This document shows positions 50,078 to 60,500 of a stretch of DNA of 64,000 bases, one piece after another. The stretch is from Gottfriedia sp049568075. Lineage in GTDB: Bacteria; Bacillota; Bacilli; Bacillales; Bacillaceae_G. The position numbers were made by a program, and so were the translations under genes. Every line of letters starts with the position of its first letter. Positions within the stretch are counted from its first letter, which is position 1. Below the pieces are notes generated by a model, which saw nothing but the letters and a program-made list of their open reading frames with translations, was not told the origin of the DNA and ran no database searches. The stretch lies in assembly GCA_049568075.1 (NCBI GenBank), contig CP144911.1; one strand, 5' to 3'.

Positions 50078-50115
50078 AAAATCCACAAGTAAAACGAATC
50101 ACTTGTGGATTTTAT
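50078..50115 (-). terminator. Terminator of the HupE-YcgR-YcgQ-cupredoxin operon
   Basis: AAAATCCACAAGT / ACTTGTGGATTTT with a 10-base loop and T run on the minus strand. Confidence 0.9.
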
Positions 50116-50967
50116 TTATTTAACAACCAACTTACCAACAGAGTTAGAAGGCTCCAAAGAGATGGTATATTCTCCTTTTAGTGGATTATTTAATAAGAGA
50201 ATATTTTTTCCAGTTTTCAATGGAATGTTAATACCTAAGTCAGTAGAGGCTAATCTTGTATTGCCCCCAGCATCTGAATCAACATCAACAATAATTTTAG
50301 TCATTGTCGCAGGTTTGAATACTGTATTTTTCGGACTAAAACCTGATGGTGTTACGTGAATTGTTGCGTATTGAAGGTCATTTTGATCGTCTTGTTTTGC
50401 AGCTTGCTTTTGTGGTTGCCCAATGACACCAACTTTTACTTTATTCATATTAACGGTAAATATGATGACAAATATAAGTAGAATTGAAGTTAATATGATA
50501 GTACTGTTTGTTGATTTGGCATGATTTTTTTTATTCTTATTTTTTTGATTTGAATTTGAAACTAGCTTACGATCAACGAAAAATAACAATAGATAAATAA
50601 AAATAATAAACAGAATATCCACAATAACAATCGTTTTACTTGAAGTGAATGTCATATAACCGATGACAAACCCGATAAACGCTCCGAGTAGAGATGCTAA
50701 CGTTTCTGTAACGGCTTTATCAATTAGTTTCTTGGATAGAACAAAAATTAAAATGACTAACAAAAGATTCAAAATGAAAGCCAAGAGTACATTATAATTT
50801 GTAGTTAACATGATTAAGAAACTAATTGTAGCTGAGGATACACCGACCAATAAAGAGATCGTTGATTTTAAAGTTCTAGGAAATCTCTCTTTATTTCGAT
50901 AAAAATGATTAAAGCTATAACACGTAAGAAGGAGTACTAAGAAAAGACTTCCATACTTCAATATCAT
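50116..50967 (-). CDS. Membrane protein with C-terminal cupredoxin-like domain lacking copper ligands
   Basis: A 283-residue protein. Four hydrophobic helices occupy about residues 1-130, a Lys/Asn-rich loop follows, then a fifth helix (about 153-173) and a C-terminal extracellular domain (about 195-283) whose pattern YATIHVTPSGFSPKN, DVDSDAGGNTRLASTDLG, and LKGEYTISLEPSNSVGKLVV fits the cupredoxin_1 fold. In relatives the turns read GC-type and C-x-MGM; here the Cys and Met are absent. AGAGGTG precedes the ATG. Last gene of the minus-strand operon, 27 bases after YcgQ. It may be a sensor or structural partner instead of an electron carrier. Confidence 0.75.
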   Translation of the reverse strand: MILKYGSLFLVLLLTCYSFNHFYRNKERFPRTLKSTISLLVGVSSATISFLIMLTTNYNVLLAFILNLLLVILIFVLSKKLIDKAVTETLASLLGAFIGFVIGYMTFTSSKTIVIVDILFIIFIYLLLFFVDRKLVSNSNQKNKNKKNHAKSTNSTIILTSILLIFVIIFTVNMNKVKVGVIGQPQKQAAKQDDQNDLQYATIHVTPSGFSPKNTVFKPATMTKIIVDVDSDAGGNTRLASTDLGINIPLKTGKNILLLNNPLKGEYTISLEPSNSVGKLVVK

Positions 50968-50994
50968 ATAAACACCTCTAAATTCGTTTTAAAG

Positions 50995-51927
50995 CTAAAG
51001 CTTTGAACCAAAGTTCCAATCTGGATACACATATTGAACACTTGGAGCTTTAGCTGGCTCTGATTGTTGAACGTTTATTTTAATGACTGTTTGACCATTA
51101 AAGCTTGTTTTTCCGATTGTTCCTGTAATTGTTACCCAAGAATCATTCGTAAATTGCTTTGAAATGGTTGATTCTGCAATAATACCAAACGGTGAAATAT
51201 CGGCAATACAATGAGTCATACCCATTCGTGCAATAAAAAATTGATTATCTGATAACTTAGGGTCTCTATAGATAAACCCCTTAATTTTAATTTGTTTATT
51301 TTGGAAATTGTCGACAAACGTATTCATTGATTGTAGCTTTTCAATAAACCACTTGTCCTTCATCTCGATTGTGCTCTGTTTGTACAGTAGCATCCCAAGT
51401 TTAGCGTAATCTTGATCATACACATTTGTTTTGAACATTTTTTTTAAAGCAGGGTCCTCATGACCTTCCACTTCAACAGCCTGTACATTCGTAGAAGCTT
51501 GAACAGCTAGTCCTTTAAAATTCATTTCTTTATTATTAGCAAGAGAACTAGAACTCGCATGATTTGGCAAAATATACCCGAGCAATAGAGGGAATAAAAA
51601 TAAGCTGTAAATAAAAACATCTTTTACGACTGATTTTTTTAAAAGATGATGATGCTCATGACTAAAAACTTGGTCGTGACTATGATCATGATCACAATCA
51701 CAAATAATGATATGTCTTTTTAATGAAAGAACGGCTATATAGATTTGAACGATTGCGACACTTAACAGAATAGCAGTTGCGATTTTTACATAAATGACAA
51801 GCTCTGGAACGATAAATTGCAAGATCTCGTCTGTAAGTGTCAATTGAAAAATATAAATAGCAAGTCCTAAGAGAATAGCAGCTTTTATAAAATGATGAAT
51901 TGAAGTGGAGTTGATTTTATTTTTCAA
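50995..51927 (-). CDS. ycgQ: TIGR03943/YcgQ family putative permease subunit
   Basis: A 310-residue protein with N-terminal membrane helices (three or four in about residues 12-130) and an extracytoplasmic C-terminal region with an OB-like segment (KIKGFIYRDPKLSDNQFFIA, FIARMGMTHCIADISPFGII). A His/Asp-rich loop CDCDHDHSHDQVFSHEHHH near residue 75 suggests divalent metal binding. The start appears to be TTG with a weak ribosome-binding site. It lies 15 bases after the YcgR-type permease, its usual partner in Bacillus. Transported metal unknown; zinc is a fair guess. Confidence 0.88.
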   Translation of the reverse strand: MKNKINSTSIHHFIKAAILLGLAIYIFQLTLTDEILQFIVPELVIYVKIATAILLSVAIVQIYIAVLSLKRHIIICDCDHDHSHDQVFSHEHHHLLKKSVVKDVFIYSLFLFPLLLGYILPNHASSSSLANNKEMNFKGLAVQASTNVQAVEVEGHEDPALKKMFKTNVYDQDYAKLGMLLYKQSTIEMKDKWFIEKLQSMNTFVDNFQNKQIKIKGFIYRDPKLSDNQFFIARMGMTHCIADISPFGIIAESTISKQFTNDSWVTITGTIGKTSFNGQTVIKINVQQSEPAKAPSVQYVYPDWNFGSKL

Positions 51928-51942
51928 AATAGATCACTGCCT

Positions 51943-52986
51943 TTATAAATTAATAGACTGTAAAACAAGCGTTCCAATGAAAACAAAAATGAAAACTAGC
52001 GTACTAAGTAATAAAACAAATCGAGATCGGAAAACAGCAAGCATCATCAAGATCCCTTTAATATTGATCATAGGTCCGAAAACCATAAATCCTATTAAAG
52101 AGCTTTTTGTAAAAATCGTTTGAAGTGATTGAGCGACAAAGGCGTCTGATGTTGAACAAAGAGATAAAATAAAGCCTAATCCCATCATTAGGAAGTTTGC
52201 CGCTGGACCACTTTTACCTAATTCTATTAAACTATTTTGAGAAATGATAATTTGAAGTAGAGCAACTATGATCGAACCGAAAACTAAGTATTTCCCCATA
52301 TCAAAAAATTCATTTACTGCATGGCCTACAATCTCAATGAACTTATTATGAGATGCAGTATTGTGTTTATGATCGTGATGATGATGATGATCTTCATTTG
52401 ATTGAACAGCTTGTTCTCGTAATTGATTTGACTTAACAAATTGAAAAACAATCAGTCCCACGATTAGTGCAACTACAAAAGCAAGTCCCATACGATAATA
52501 TGCAACAGTTGGTTGATTACGAAAAGCTGTTATTGTTGATAAAAAGACAATGGGATTTAAAATCGGTCCGACTAATATAAAAGTGACCGCAACATACAAT
52601 GGCATGCCTTTCTTAATCAGTTTACGAATGGCGGGTACCATTCCACACTCACAAATCGGAAAGATGATGCCTAAAACACTTGCTGCGATTATACCTAATA
52701 AAGGATTTTTTGGTATAAACCGGCTGACCATTTGATCTGTAACGAACACCTGAAGGATCGCTGAAACGAATACACCGATTAAAATAAAAGGCAAAGCTTC
52801 GATAATAATACTAATAAAGATCATCTTAAAGACTTGTAGTTTAGCAATCGAAAAAACTGAACTTAGTCCTGTTGTAGATAAAATATATAATAAAAATACA
52901 AATAGTAAGCAAATAATGATTAGAAAATGTCGATTTGAATTGACTGGCGATCTTTTCTCGGTAGCAATACTTCGCAAAGGTTTCAC
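51943..52986 (-). CDS. ycgR: Permease of the DUF318/YcgR family
   Basis: A 347-residue membrane protein with about eight helices. Conserved DUF318 features are GIIFPICECGMVPAIRKLI (the CECG motif) near residue 110, GPILNPIVFLST near residue 143 and LCSTSDAFVAQSL near residue 275. A central cytoplasmic loop NEDHHHHHDHKHN (about residues 198-210) is a likely metal-binding segment. The start codon is GTG, nine bases after the HupE-like gene. DUF318 proteins move metal or metalloid ions in some cases; the substrate here is not shown by sequence. Confidence 0.9.
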   Translation of the reverse strand: MKPLRSIATEKRSPVNSNRHFLIIICLLFVFLLYILSTTGLSSVFSIAKLQVFKMIFISIIIEALPFILIGVFVSAILQVFVTDQMVSRFIPKNPLLGIIAASVLGIIFPICECGMVPAIRKLIKKGMPLYVAVTFILVGPILNPIVFLSTITAFRNQPTVAYYRMGLAFVVALIVGLIVFQFVKSNQLREQAVQSNEDHHHHHDHKHNTASHNKFIEIVGHAVNEFFDMGKYLVFGSIIVALLQIIISQNSLIELGKSGPAANFLMMGLGFILSLCSTSDAFVAQSLQTIFTKSSLIGFMVFGPMINIKGILMMLAVFRSRFVLLLSTLVFIFVFIGTLVLQSINL

Positions 52987-52995
52987 TCTTTCTGT

Positions 52996-54216
52996 TTAAG
53001 ATATGATACGTTCAAATAACCAAATTCCACCTAATATAAAGGCAATCGTAGAGGTAGAAATAATTGCATTCCTCGAATACTTCGAGCGATGTAATTGTGC
53101 TAATAGTGGTAGTAATAAAAGTACAATCGAAAGCTGAACGACTTCAATTCCAAGGTTAAAGCTAACTAAATCGGCTGCTAATTCACTTTTTGAAAGATGC
53201 ATTGCTGTTAATAAATCTGCAAAACCCATTCCATGAATTAATCCAAAAATAAAAGTTAATACCCAACGATGGCCTATGTTTTTACGGAAGATATTTTCAA
53301 TCGCTACATAACATATACTAATCGCAATTGCAGGTTCGACGATATAAGAAGGAATTGAAATGAATCCTAAAACAGTTAGTGTCAAAGTCAAACTATGTGC
53401 GACTGTAAAAGCAGTAATTACTTTAGCAAACTGCTTAAAGCTTTGTCTTGCAATCAGTAGTGAAAGTAAAAATAGTAAATGATCATAACCGGTAAGTATA
53501 TGATTCATACCAAGCTTTAAAAACGTTAACCATCCCTTTGATGATGTATTTGTAGTAGAGTCCGAATGGGATTCTTTTTTTATTACGGCCTGTTGCTGTT
53601 GTTTTGAAGGTTGAATTGTGTCCGGATTATTGCTTAATCCCTCAAATGCACTGTCACTAAGAATCATAGACCACATACGGCCTTGATCTGAAAGAGCGGC
53701 AGTACTACTATCATGTCCGTATTTCACTTTCAACAAATCAACATAAGTTTTACTTGTACTTGTATCTTTTTCATACAAATGGTCAACAAGACTAATAGAT
53801 TGAGAAGGTTGAATTGCAGGGTAATCAACCTCAAGGATGAGTTGGGTAGCATCACCTTTGCGGTTAAGTTCCAATTTATTTACCTTTGTCCAATTTTGTT
53901 TTTCTCCATTCATTTTCAAAATAAGATTACTCTGGATTGTGGTTTCTATTTTCTTCTTTATTGCTTCAAATTCATCTGGGTCTAACATTCCGTTTTTATT
54001 AACATCCCCGCCTGTTAATTCCATGACAGAAACTTCATCTAAAGCAAAGTTCATTGTATTTTTTGATTTTAAGAGATTTAGTGTAGTGTAACTAGCACTT
54101 AATGAATGAGCTTCTGCAGTTCGAAAAGATGTACTAAAAAAAATGAGCAAGCAGAAAACTAGGGGAAAAGCACGACTGAATCTATTTTTTGATAAGTAAA
54201 AAATACTATTATTCAT
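52996..54216 (-). CDS. HupE/UreJ-like membrane protein with EF-hand-containing exported domain
   Basis: A 406-residue protein. A signal peptide ends near AEAHS; the extracytoplasmic N-terminal part (about 38-200) has an EF-hand-like loop GGDVNKNGMLDPDEFEAIKK. The C-terminal 190 residues form about six or seven helices with GMNHILTGYDHLLFLLSLL, TAFTVAHSLTLTL, VEPAIAISICYVAIEN and FGLIHGMGFADLL, the His-rich motifs of the HupE/UreJ_2 family linked to nickel or other metal transport. I chose the Met at 54216, which follows GGAGGAAAC. First gene of a four-gene operon with the YcgR/YcgQ pair. Confidence 0.88.
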   Translation of the reverse strand: MNNSIFYLSKNRFSRAFPLVFCLLIFFSTSFRTAEAHSLSASYTTLNLLKSKNTMNFALDEVSVMELTGGDVNKNGMLDPDEFEAIKKKIETTIQSNLILKMNGEKQNWTKVNKLELNRKGDATQLILEVDYPAIQPSQSISLVDHLYEKDTSTSKTYVDLLKVKYGHDSSTAALSDQGRMWSMILSDSAFEGLSNNPDTIQPSKQQQQAVIKKESHSDSTTNTSSKGWLTFLKLGMNHILTGYDHLLFLLSLLIARQSFKQFAKVITAFTVAHSLTLTLTVLGFISIPSYIVEPAIAISICYVAIENIFRKNIGHRWVLTFIFGLIHGMGFADLLTAMHLSKSELAADLVSFNLGIEVVQLSIVLLLLPLLAQLHRSKYSRNAIISTSTIAFILGGIWLFERIIS

Positions 54217-54352
54217 TTGTTTCCTCCGGGAAATAAAAAGTAAGAAAGACATAGTTATCGTACAAAGTAGATGTTACAGAATTGTCTTAGAATTGTAAAG
54301 AGTTCGTAAATTTAGACTAGTATTGTAGAATTTTCTATGATATACATTATAT

Positions 54353-54370
54353 AGTTAACTGGCGTTAACT
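54353..54370. promoter_or_regulatory. Palindrome between HupE-like and giant PHP genes
   Basis: AGTTAAC and GTTAACT around TGGC (TA on each outer side extends it to 20 bases). It lies between divergent genes, 137 bases from the HupE-like start and 177 bases from the PHP start. Confidence 0.6.
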
Positions 54371-54410
54371 AAATTCAAGTGAGGAGAGGAGAGCATTTTG
54401 TAATTATTTC

Positions 54411-54524
54411 CCAATGGTAAAATAGTCCCGTGTTTTCAAGAAAAGGTTTTGGTTATTTAGAAATAATCCAATGGTAAAATAGTCCTGTGTTTTTGAAAGA
54501 AGGTTTTGGTTAATTAGAAATAAT
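54411..54524 (+). repeat. 57-bp tandem duplication in the leader of the giant PHP gene
   Basis: Two adjacent units at 54411 and 54468, each starting CCAATGGTAAAATAGTCC and containing GGTTTTGGTTA(A/T)TTAGAAATAAT (read in parts), differ at a handful of positions. They end about 20 bases before the start codon region, inside the probable 5' leader or promoter. Confidence 0.85.
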
Positions 54525-54546
54525 AAATTAAAGTGGGGAAATTTTC

Positions 54547-57500
54547 ATGCACAAAATAATGCATAAGTACAAAAGGTATTTTGGTCTTTTTGCAACGATA
54601 CTATTGCTATTATCAACAATTAGTCCACAAATGGCTAAAGCAGCCACTTCAACTACTTTAGCAAAATGGGATTTTAGTAATGGACAAGTAACAACACCAT
54701 CTGCTGGAATACCAGAAAATATGAATAGTAATATAACAACAACTGGTTCTAAGGTTACTGGTTATAATGCTGGCCCTTCTGGGAATACAGTTATTAACGC
54801 AAATACATGGTCAAATAATAGTTCTTATTGGGAAGTTTCATTATCAACAAAAAACTATGAAAATATAACTCTTTCATCTAAACAATATAGTTCTTCAACG
54901 GGGCCAAAAGATTTCAAACTTCAATATAGTTTGGATGAAAATTCATGGGTTGATGTACCTGGTGGTTCTGTTTCTACGGGAAGTGCTACATGGTCAAGTG
55001 GGGGACAACTAAATAATGTAGCGTTGCCAAGTGAGGTAAATGACAAGAATTTAGTTTATTTAAGATGGATTGTCAATTCACCACTAGCTGCAAAAAATGA
55101 CGGTTCTAATTTTAGTACGACAACTGGTACAAGTCGTATTGCTGATATTGTTATTAATGGTGAGCCAAATGGATCTCCAACTTTAGAAAAAACAGCTACA
55201 CCTGACGCAACAAAAATTAATTATTCTACAAATTCAACAGTAACTGGAAATGCTGGTGCAGTCGCAAGTAATTCAATTGTAAGGGTTTACAATAATGATA
55301 ATAAACTAGCTGGTACGACTACGGCTTCAGCGGATGGTGCATTTACCTCTACAGTTACCAATTCACAATCGGTTGTATATATCACTGCACAAGAAAATGG
55401 AAAAGCTGAAAGTGATAAAGTTTCAGTAAATTTCTCAGGTTCTGTCGTTCAGAAAACAGCCGCTCCAATAGCTACAAAAATTACTTTTAATTCGTATACA
55501 AATGTATCAGGTACTGCAGGAGCAGTTACTGGTAATGCAAGCATAAATCTATATTTCGATGACAATACAATCGTAGCAACTACAACAGCTGCAGCAGATG
55601 GTTCATTTAACGTAACATTTGCAAATCCCGGGTCGAAATCAGTAGTTAATTTAGTTGCTCAAGAAGCAGAAAAGAATCCAAGTGATCGAACTGCTGTAAA
55701 CTATACTGGTCCAACTGAAAACCCAAAAGTCATTTCACCAGGTGACGTAGTATTTAGCCAAATCTATGTAAATGGTGGTAATGGGGGAGCATTCTACAAA
55801 ACAAAATTTTTTGAACTTTATAATAATACAGATAAAGACATTAATTTAACAGGCTGGTCTATTGCTTATACTTCAGCATCAACAATGAACTTTGGAGCAG
55901 GGCAAGCTCTATCAGGCATTATTAAAGCGCATAGTTACTTCTTAGTAGCAGGTAGTACAGGTACGACAGGACAAGCACTTCCTGTGATTCCAGATAGTAC
56001 GACTACTTTAAACCCAAGTGGTTCAACTGGTGGCGCATTAGTACTTGCAAAGAAAACGACAGCTGTTACAGGAGTAGATGATCCAGACGCAATTGATTTA
56101 CTAGCGTATACAAATGGTACAGCCGTTTATAAAAACCCTTTATATTGGGGAAATCCAATCTCAGATTCTACAATTGGTGGGGGGACAATCCAACGTAAAA
56201 CAAATATCGGCACAGACCCACGTTCAGCATATGGACTTGGAAATGGCTGGTTTACAAAAGATCCTTCAAAAGATTTCGTCCTGAATAAACCATCAAGTGC
56301 GAACTATTCTTTCGAAATGGTCGTACATAACTCAAAATTTATGCTTTCTCCAGATGGCTCTAAAATAACTTATACAAAATCTAATGGTACATCTAGCGTT
56401 ACAGGGCAAGCTGGATCAGTACCTGCTTCATCTACTGTAAAAGCCTATTTTGAGAGTGAAGGTAAATTAACTAACGGGCAAGAAGTAACTGCAGAAGCTG
56501 ACGGTTCTTTTTCACTAAGTTTTGCAGATTCTAGTGATCAGACATCTATCTACTTAACAGAAACTGATTCCACGCAACCTACTCCAAAGGAAAGTTACTA
56601 TGCGAGAGTAGATGTTGCTGGTAAGGATAAATCAGTTACTTCAATTAGTGAATTAAGAAAAAATGATGAAATAGGATTTCCAATCAACACTGGTTACTCC
56701 ACTACAATTGAAGGAGTAGCAACTACAGATAATCAACCTAAAGGCGATGTAAGTACAAATTTCTTTATTCAAGATCAGGCAGGTGCAATCAATATTATCA
56801 ATCATATGAATCCTGCTACTACGATTCAAGCAGGAAATAAATATAGTATTGATGGACGAGTAGTATTTACAGCGGGGATGACTCAGTTTATTCCAACGGC
56901 GATTCGCTTTGTTGGAAATGATCATTTACCGGCAGCTACAAATATTACAATCGGCGAGCTAAATGAGGCAACTGAAGGTAAATTAGTTTCATTTACAGGA
57001 AAAGTAACAAATGTTCCTACAGAAGGTCCAAATTATGATATTACAGTAAGTGACGAATCTGGTGAAAAGTTAGCAATCGTCCGTATTCAAGGATCCCTAG
57101 GTAATATTGAACAAGGTCAGACTTACACTTTTACGGGTATTGTCAACCAATATAAAAAAGCTGCACCTTTTACGAGTGGATATCTACTTTTACCTAGAAA
57201 CGGAAGTGATGTAAAAGGTCAATTAGTTTTAAATCATACTCCAATTACAAAAGCTTATACAGGAATGGATGCTGCTTTTAATGCCGTTGCAAAGAATGCA
57301 GATTCAGTTACGCTTTATTATAAAGGAGAAAGTGACACTTCTTATCGTTCAGTGATTATGGACACTGCAGACCATATTAATTATAATGGGAAAATTTTAG
57401 AAGCAGATGTTCCAAAAGTAAAGTTCTACTATTATATCGAAGCGGAAAATGCAGAAGGTAAACAAGCTGTAGGTAGTATTTCAAAGCCTTTAGAAGTGAA

Positions 57501-60500
57501 TGTAGTAGACGATCAAGATGGTCCTAAATTTTTTAATGAGTTACCTGCAAATGGTGATAAAACTGATTCAAGACATCCTGAAATCGTTGTGAAAATGGAT
57601 GACCCAAGTGGAATCAATCTTTCATCAGCAGCTATTTCCATCGATGGTCAAGATAAAACTTCGATTGCAACAATTAATGACACACAAATTAAAGTAAATC
57701 TTACAACTGCAAATGAATTAACTGAAGGTGACCATACCATAACGGTAACTGCAAAGGATAAATTAAATAATCCTTCTACCTTTACATGGAAATTCACAGT
57801 TACAGAAAGATTTACTGGTGGAAATCATTACCGTGGAACAACACATAATCATACGAATATTTCTCATGATGCTGCAGGTACTCCTGAAGAAGCATTAAAA
57901 GCTGCTGAAAAGTATCATTATGATTTCTTTGCCTTCTCGGATCACTCTCACGATATCGATGCAGATCTTGTTAATAAAGATACTGTTGATCGTAAAGGTT
58001 TTAAAGAGAGAACAGGTGGTACCGATTGGCAATTAACAAAAGATTTAGCAAAACAATATACGAAAGATGGTCAATTCGTAGTTTTCCCTGCGTTTGAAAT
58101 GACATCAACAACATGGGGTCACTCAAATGTATTCGGAACTGAAAATTTCATTGATCGCGTTGTAGAAGGCGGTGCTTACCAAAATTTACAAAAGTATTAT
58201 GGTTGGGTATTAACATATGACAATATCGTAGCGCAATTCAACCATCCAAAAATGTCTGCAAATGCATTTGATAACTTCATCCCTTATAACAAAAATTTAG
58301 ACAAGCTATTCACAATGCTTGAGGTAGGGAATGGATCAGGAAAATATTCATATGCGAACGCAGAAGATAAATACTATAGTGCTCTTGATATCGGCTGGCA
58401 TGTCGCACCAACTTATGGTGAAGATAACCATGATGGAACATGGGGGCAAACGAAGAAGCGTACTGTAATCGTAGCAAAGGATTTAAGTCAAGATGCTCTA
58501 CTTGATGCAATGAAAAACAAACGCGTTTATATGTCAGAGGATCCTAACTTTTCATTAGATGTATCAGCAAGTGGCTTTTATATGGGATCCACAGTGGATA
58601 CTGATACATTAGATTTTAATATTTCAGGTAAAGATCCTGTTTTAGAACAAGCTAGTGATTCAGATTATAGCTATATAAAAACTGCTTCTAACGATGCAAT
58701 CGCAAAAGTAGAATTAATTACAAATCACGGAACAGTGATTGATAAGTATGTTCCAACAGATGATTCAACTACATTTAATTGGAAGCCTAGCTTTACAGTT
58801 GTAGGCGGACAACAATGGTTTGTTGTAAAAGTTACACAAAAAGATGGAGACCAAATTTACTCAGCACCAATTTGGTCACAACAGAAAGACTTAGCGGTAA
58901 AAGTAAGTGATGTTACGACGAAAGATGGAGCGATTATTGGTGGACTTTCAGCTAATTTAACAGCAGGAATAAGTAACCAAGGATCTTTAGATGTTAAACA
59001 AGTAACTGCTCATTTCTATTATGATAGTTTTGATGCAAATCATTTTATTGCGGATGCTTCAATTGATTCGCTTCCATCTAACTCATCAGCAAGTGCTAGT
59101 GTTACATGGACGGATCCAGTTCCAGGTACACATAATATCATTGTTGTTTTATCAGCAGCTGATGGACATGATCTCGGTAATAATAAATACGAGCAATCAT
59201 TTACAATTAAAGCTCCATTAAACAAAGTGGTCATGATTGATGGTTCTCACAACAATGAGAATTCAAAACAAGATACTGGCACATATAAAGATAATTTTAA
59301 ATTATTTACAACTTTAATGAAGCAACAAGGCTATACTGTAGCAGAAAATTCTTCACCACTTACAGAACAAGTATTAAAGAGCGTTAGTGTATTAGTCGTT
59401 ACACACCCGGCTACAGCATATTCTGCTAGTGAAATTTCAGAGATTAATAATTTCGTGAAAAATGGTGGTTCTTTATTACTGACAGAAAAGAGTAACTTTG
59501 GTGCTACAAATCAAAACATAAATAGTATTTTATCAGGTGTAGGTTCAAGTATTTTAGTAAACAATGACGGTATTTTTGATGAAACAAATGACGGTAACTT
59601 CTGGGGAACACCACTGACAGCTAATTATGCAGTTAGATTACACCCAACGCCGAATCAAAAAACAACGTTAACGGATTTTATTCAACCGATTGAGTTTTAT
59701 AGTGGATCTAGTCTTGCTAAAAATGATGGATCGGGGAATAAAATACCACTAACCGATAGCGATACTGTAAAAGTTCTAGTTCAAGGAAATGAATCTACAT
59801 TCCAAGATACAACTAGTATTAAATCGGATACTGTAAAATACAATGTTCAAACTTCGAATGGAAAAAATGGTCCAGCATTAGAGCAAGTCACTGGTGGCTC
59901 TAGCATTCCGGTCATTGCTTCTGAACAAGTTGGAAATGGTAGAGTATTCGTTTCAGGTATGAATATCTTTAATGATAAACAAATGGATCAAACATATAAT
60001 CCAAAAGGGAATGACCCGTTTGCAGTAAACGTTGTAAATTGGTTGTCTCATCTTGATCCCGAAGTAAAGTCGATTGGTGATGCTCGTAAGCTTGCAGAAG
60101 GAACGAACGCTGTTGTTGAGGGAACAGTAACAGCTACTTCATTCTTTGATGCTGCTTACATTCAAGATGATACTGGTGGAATTATGGCCTTTAATGATGT
60201 GCCAGCAGGAAGTCTACAAGTTGGCGATAAGGTACGCATATATGGTCATATAAAAATATTTGAAAATAACTTTGAATTAGAGTTTGGTAGTTTTACAGAG
60301 AGTGTTGTAAAACTAGGTAAAGGAACGCCAATCGAAGCGAAGGTTGTTAGTACAAAAGATTCAAATAATGAAGAGAATCAAGGTCAATTAATTAAAGTAA
60401 CTGGTAAAGTTGTTTCTAAGTATGACGATAATTCCTATGTGATTGATGATGGTTCAGGACCAACATTAGTATTTACAGATGGATATGTTGTGAACCAAAG

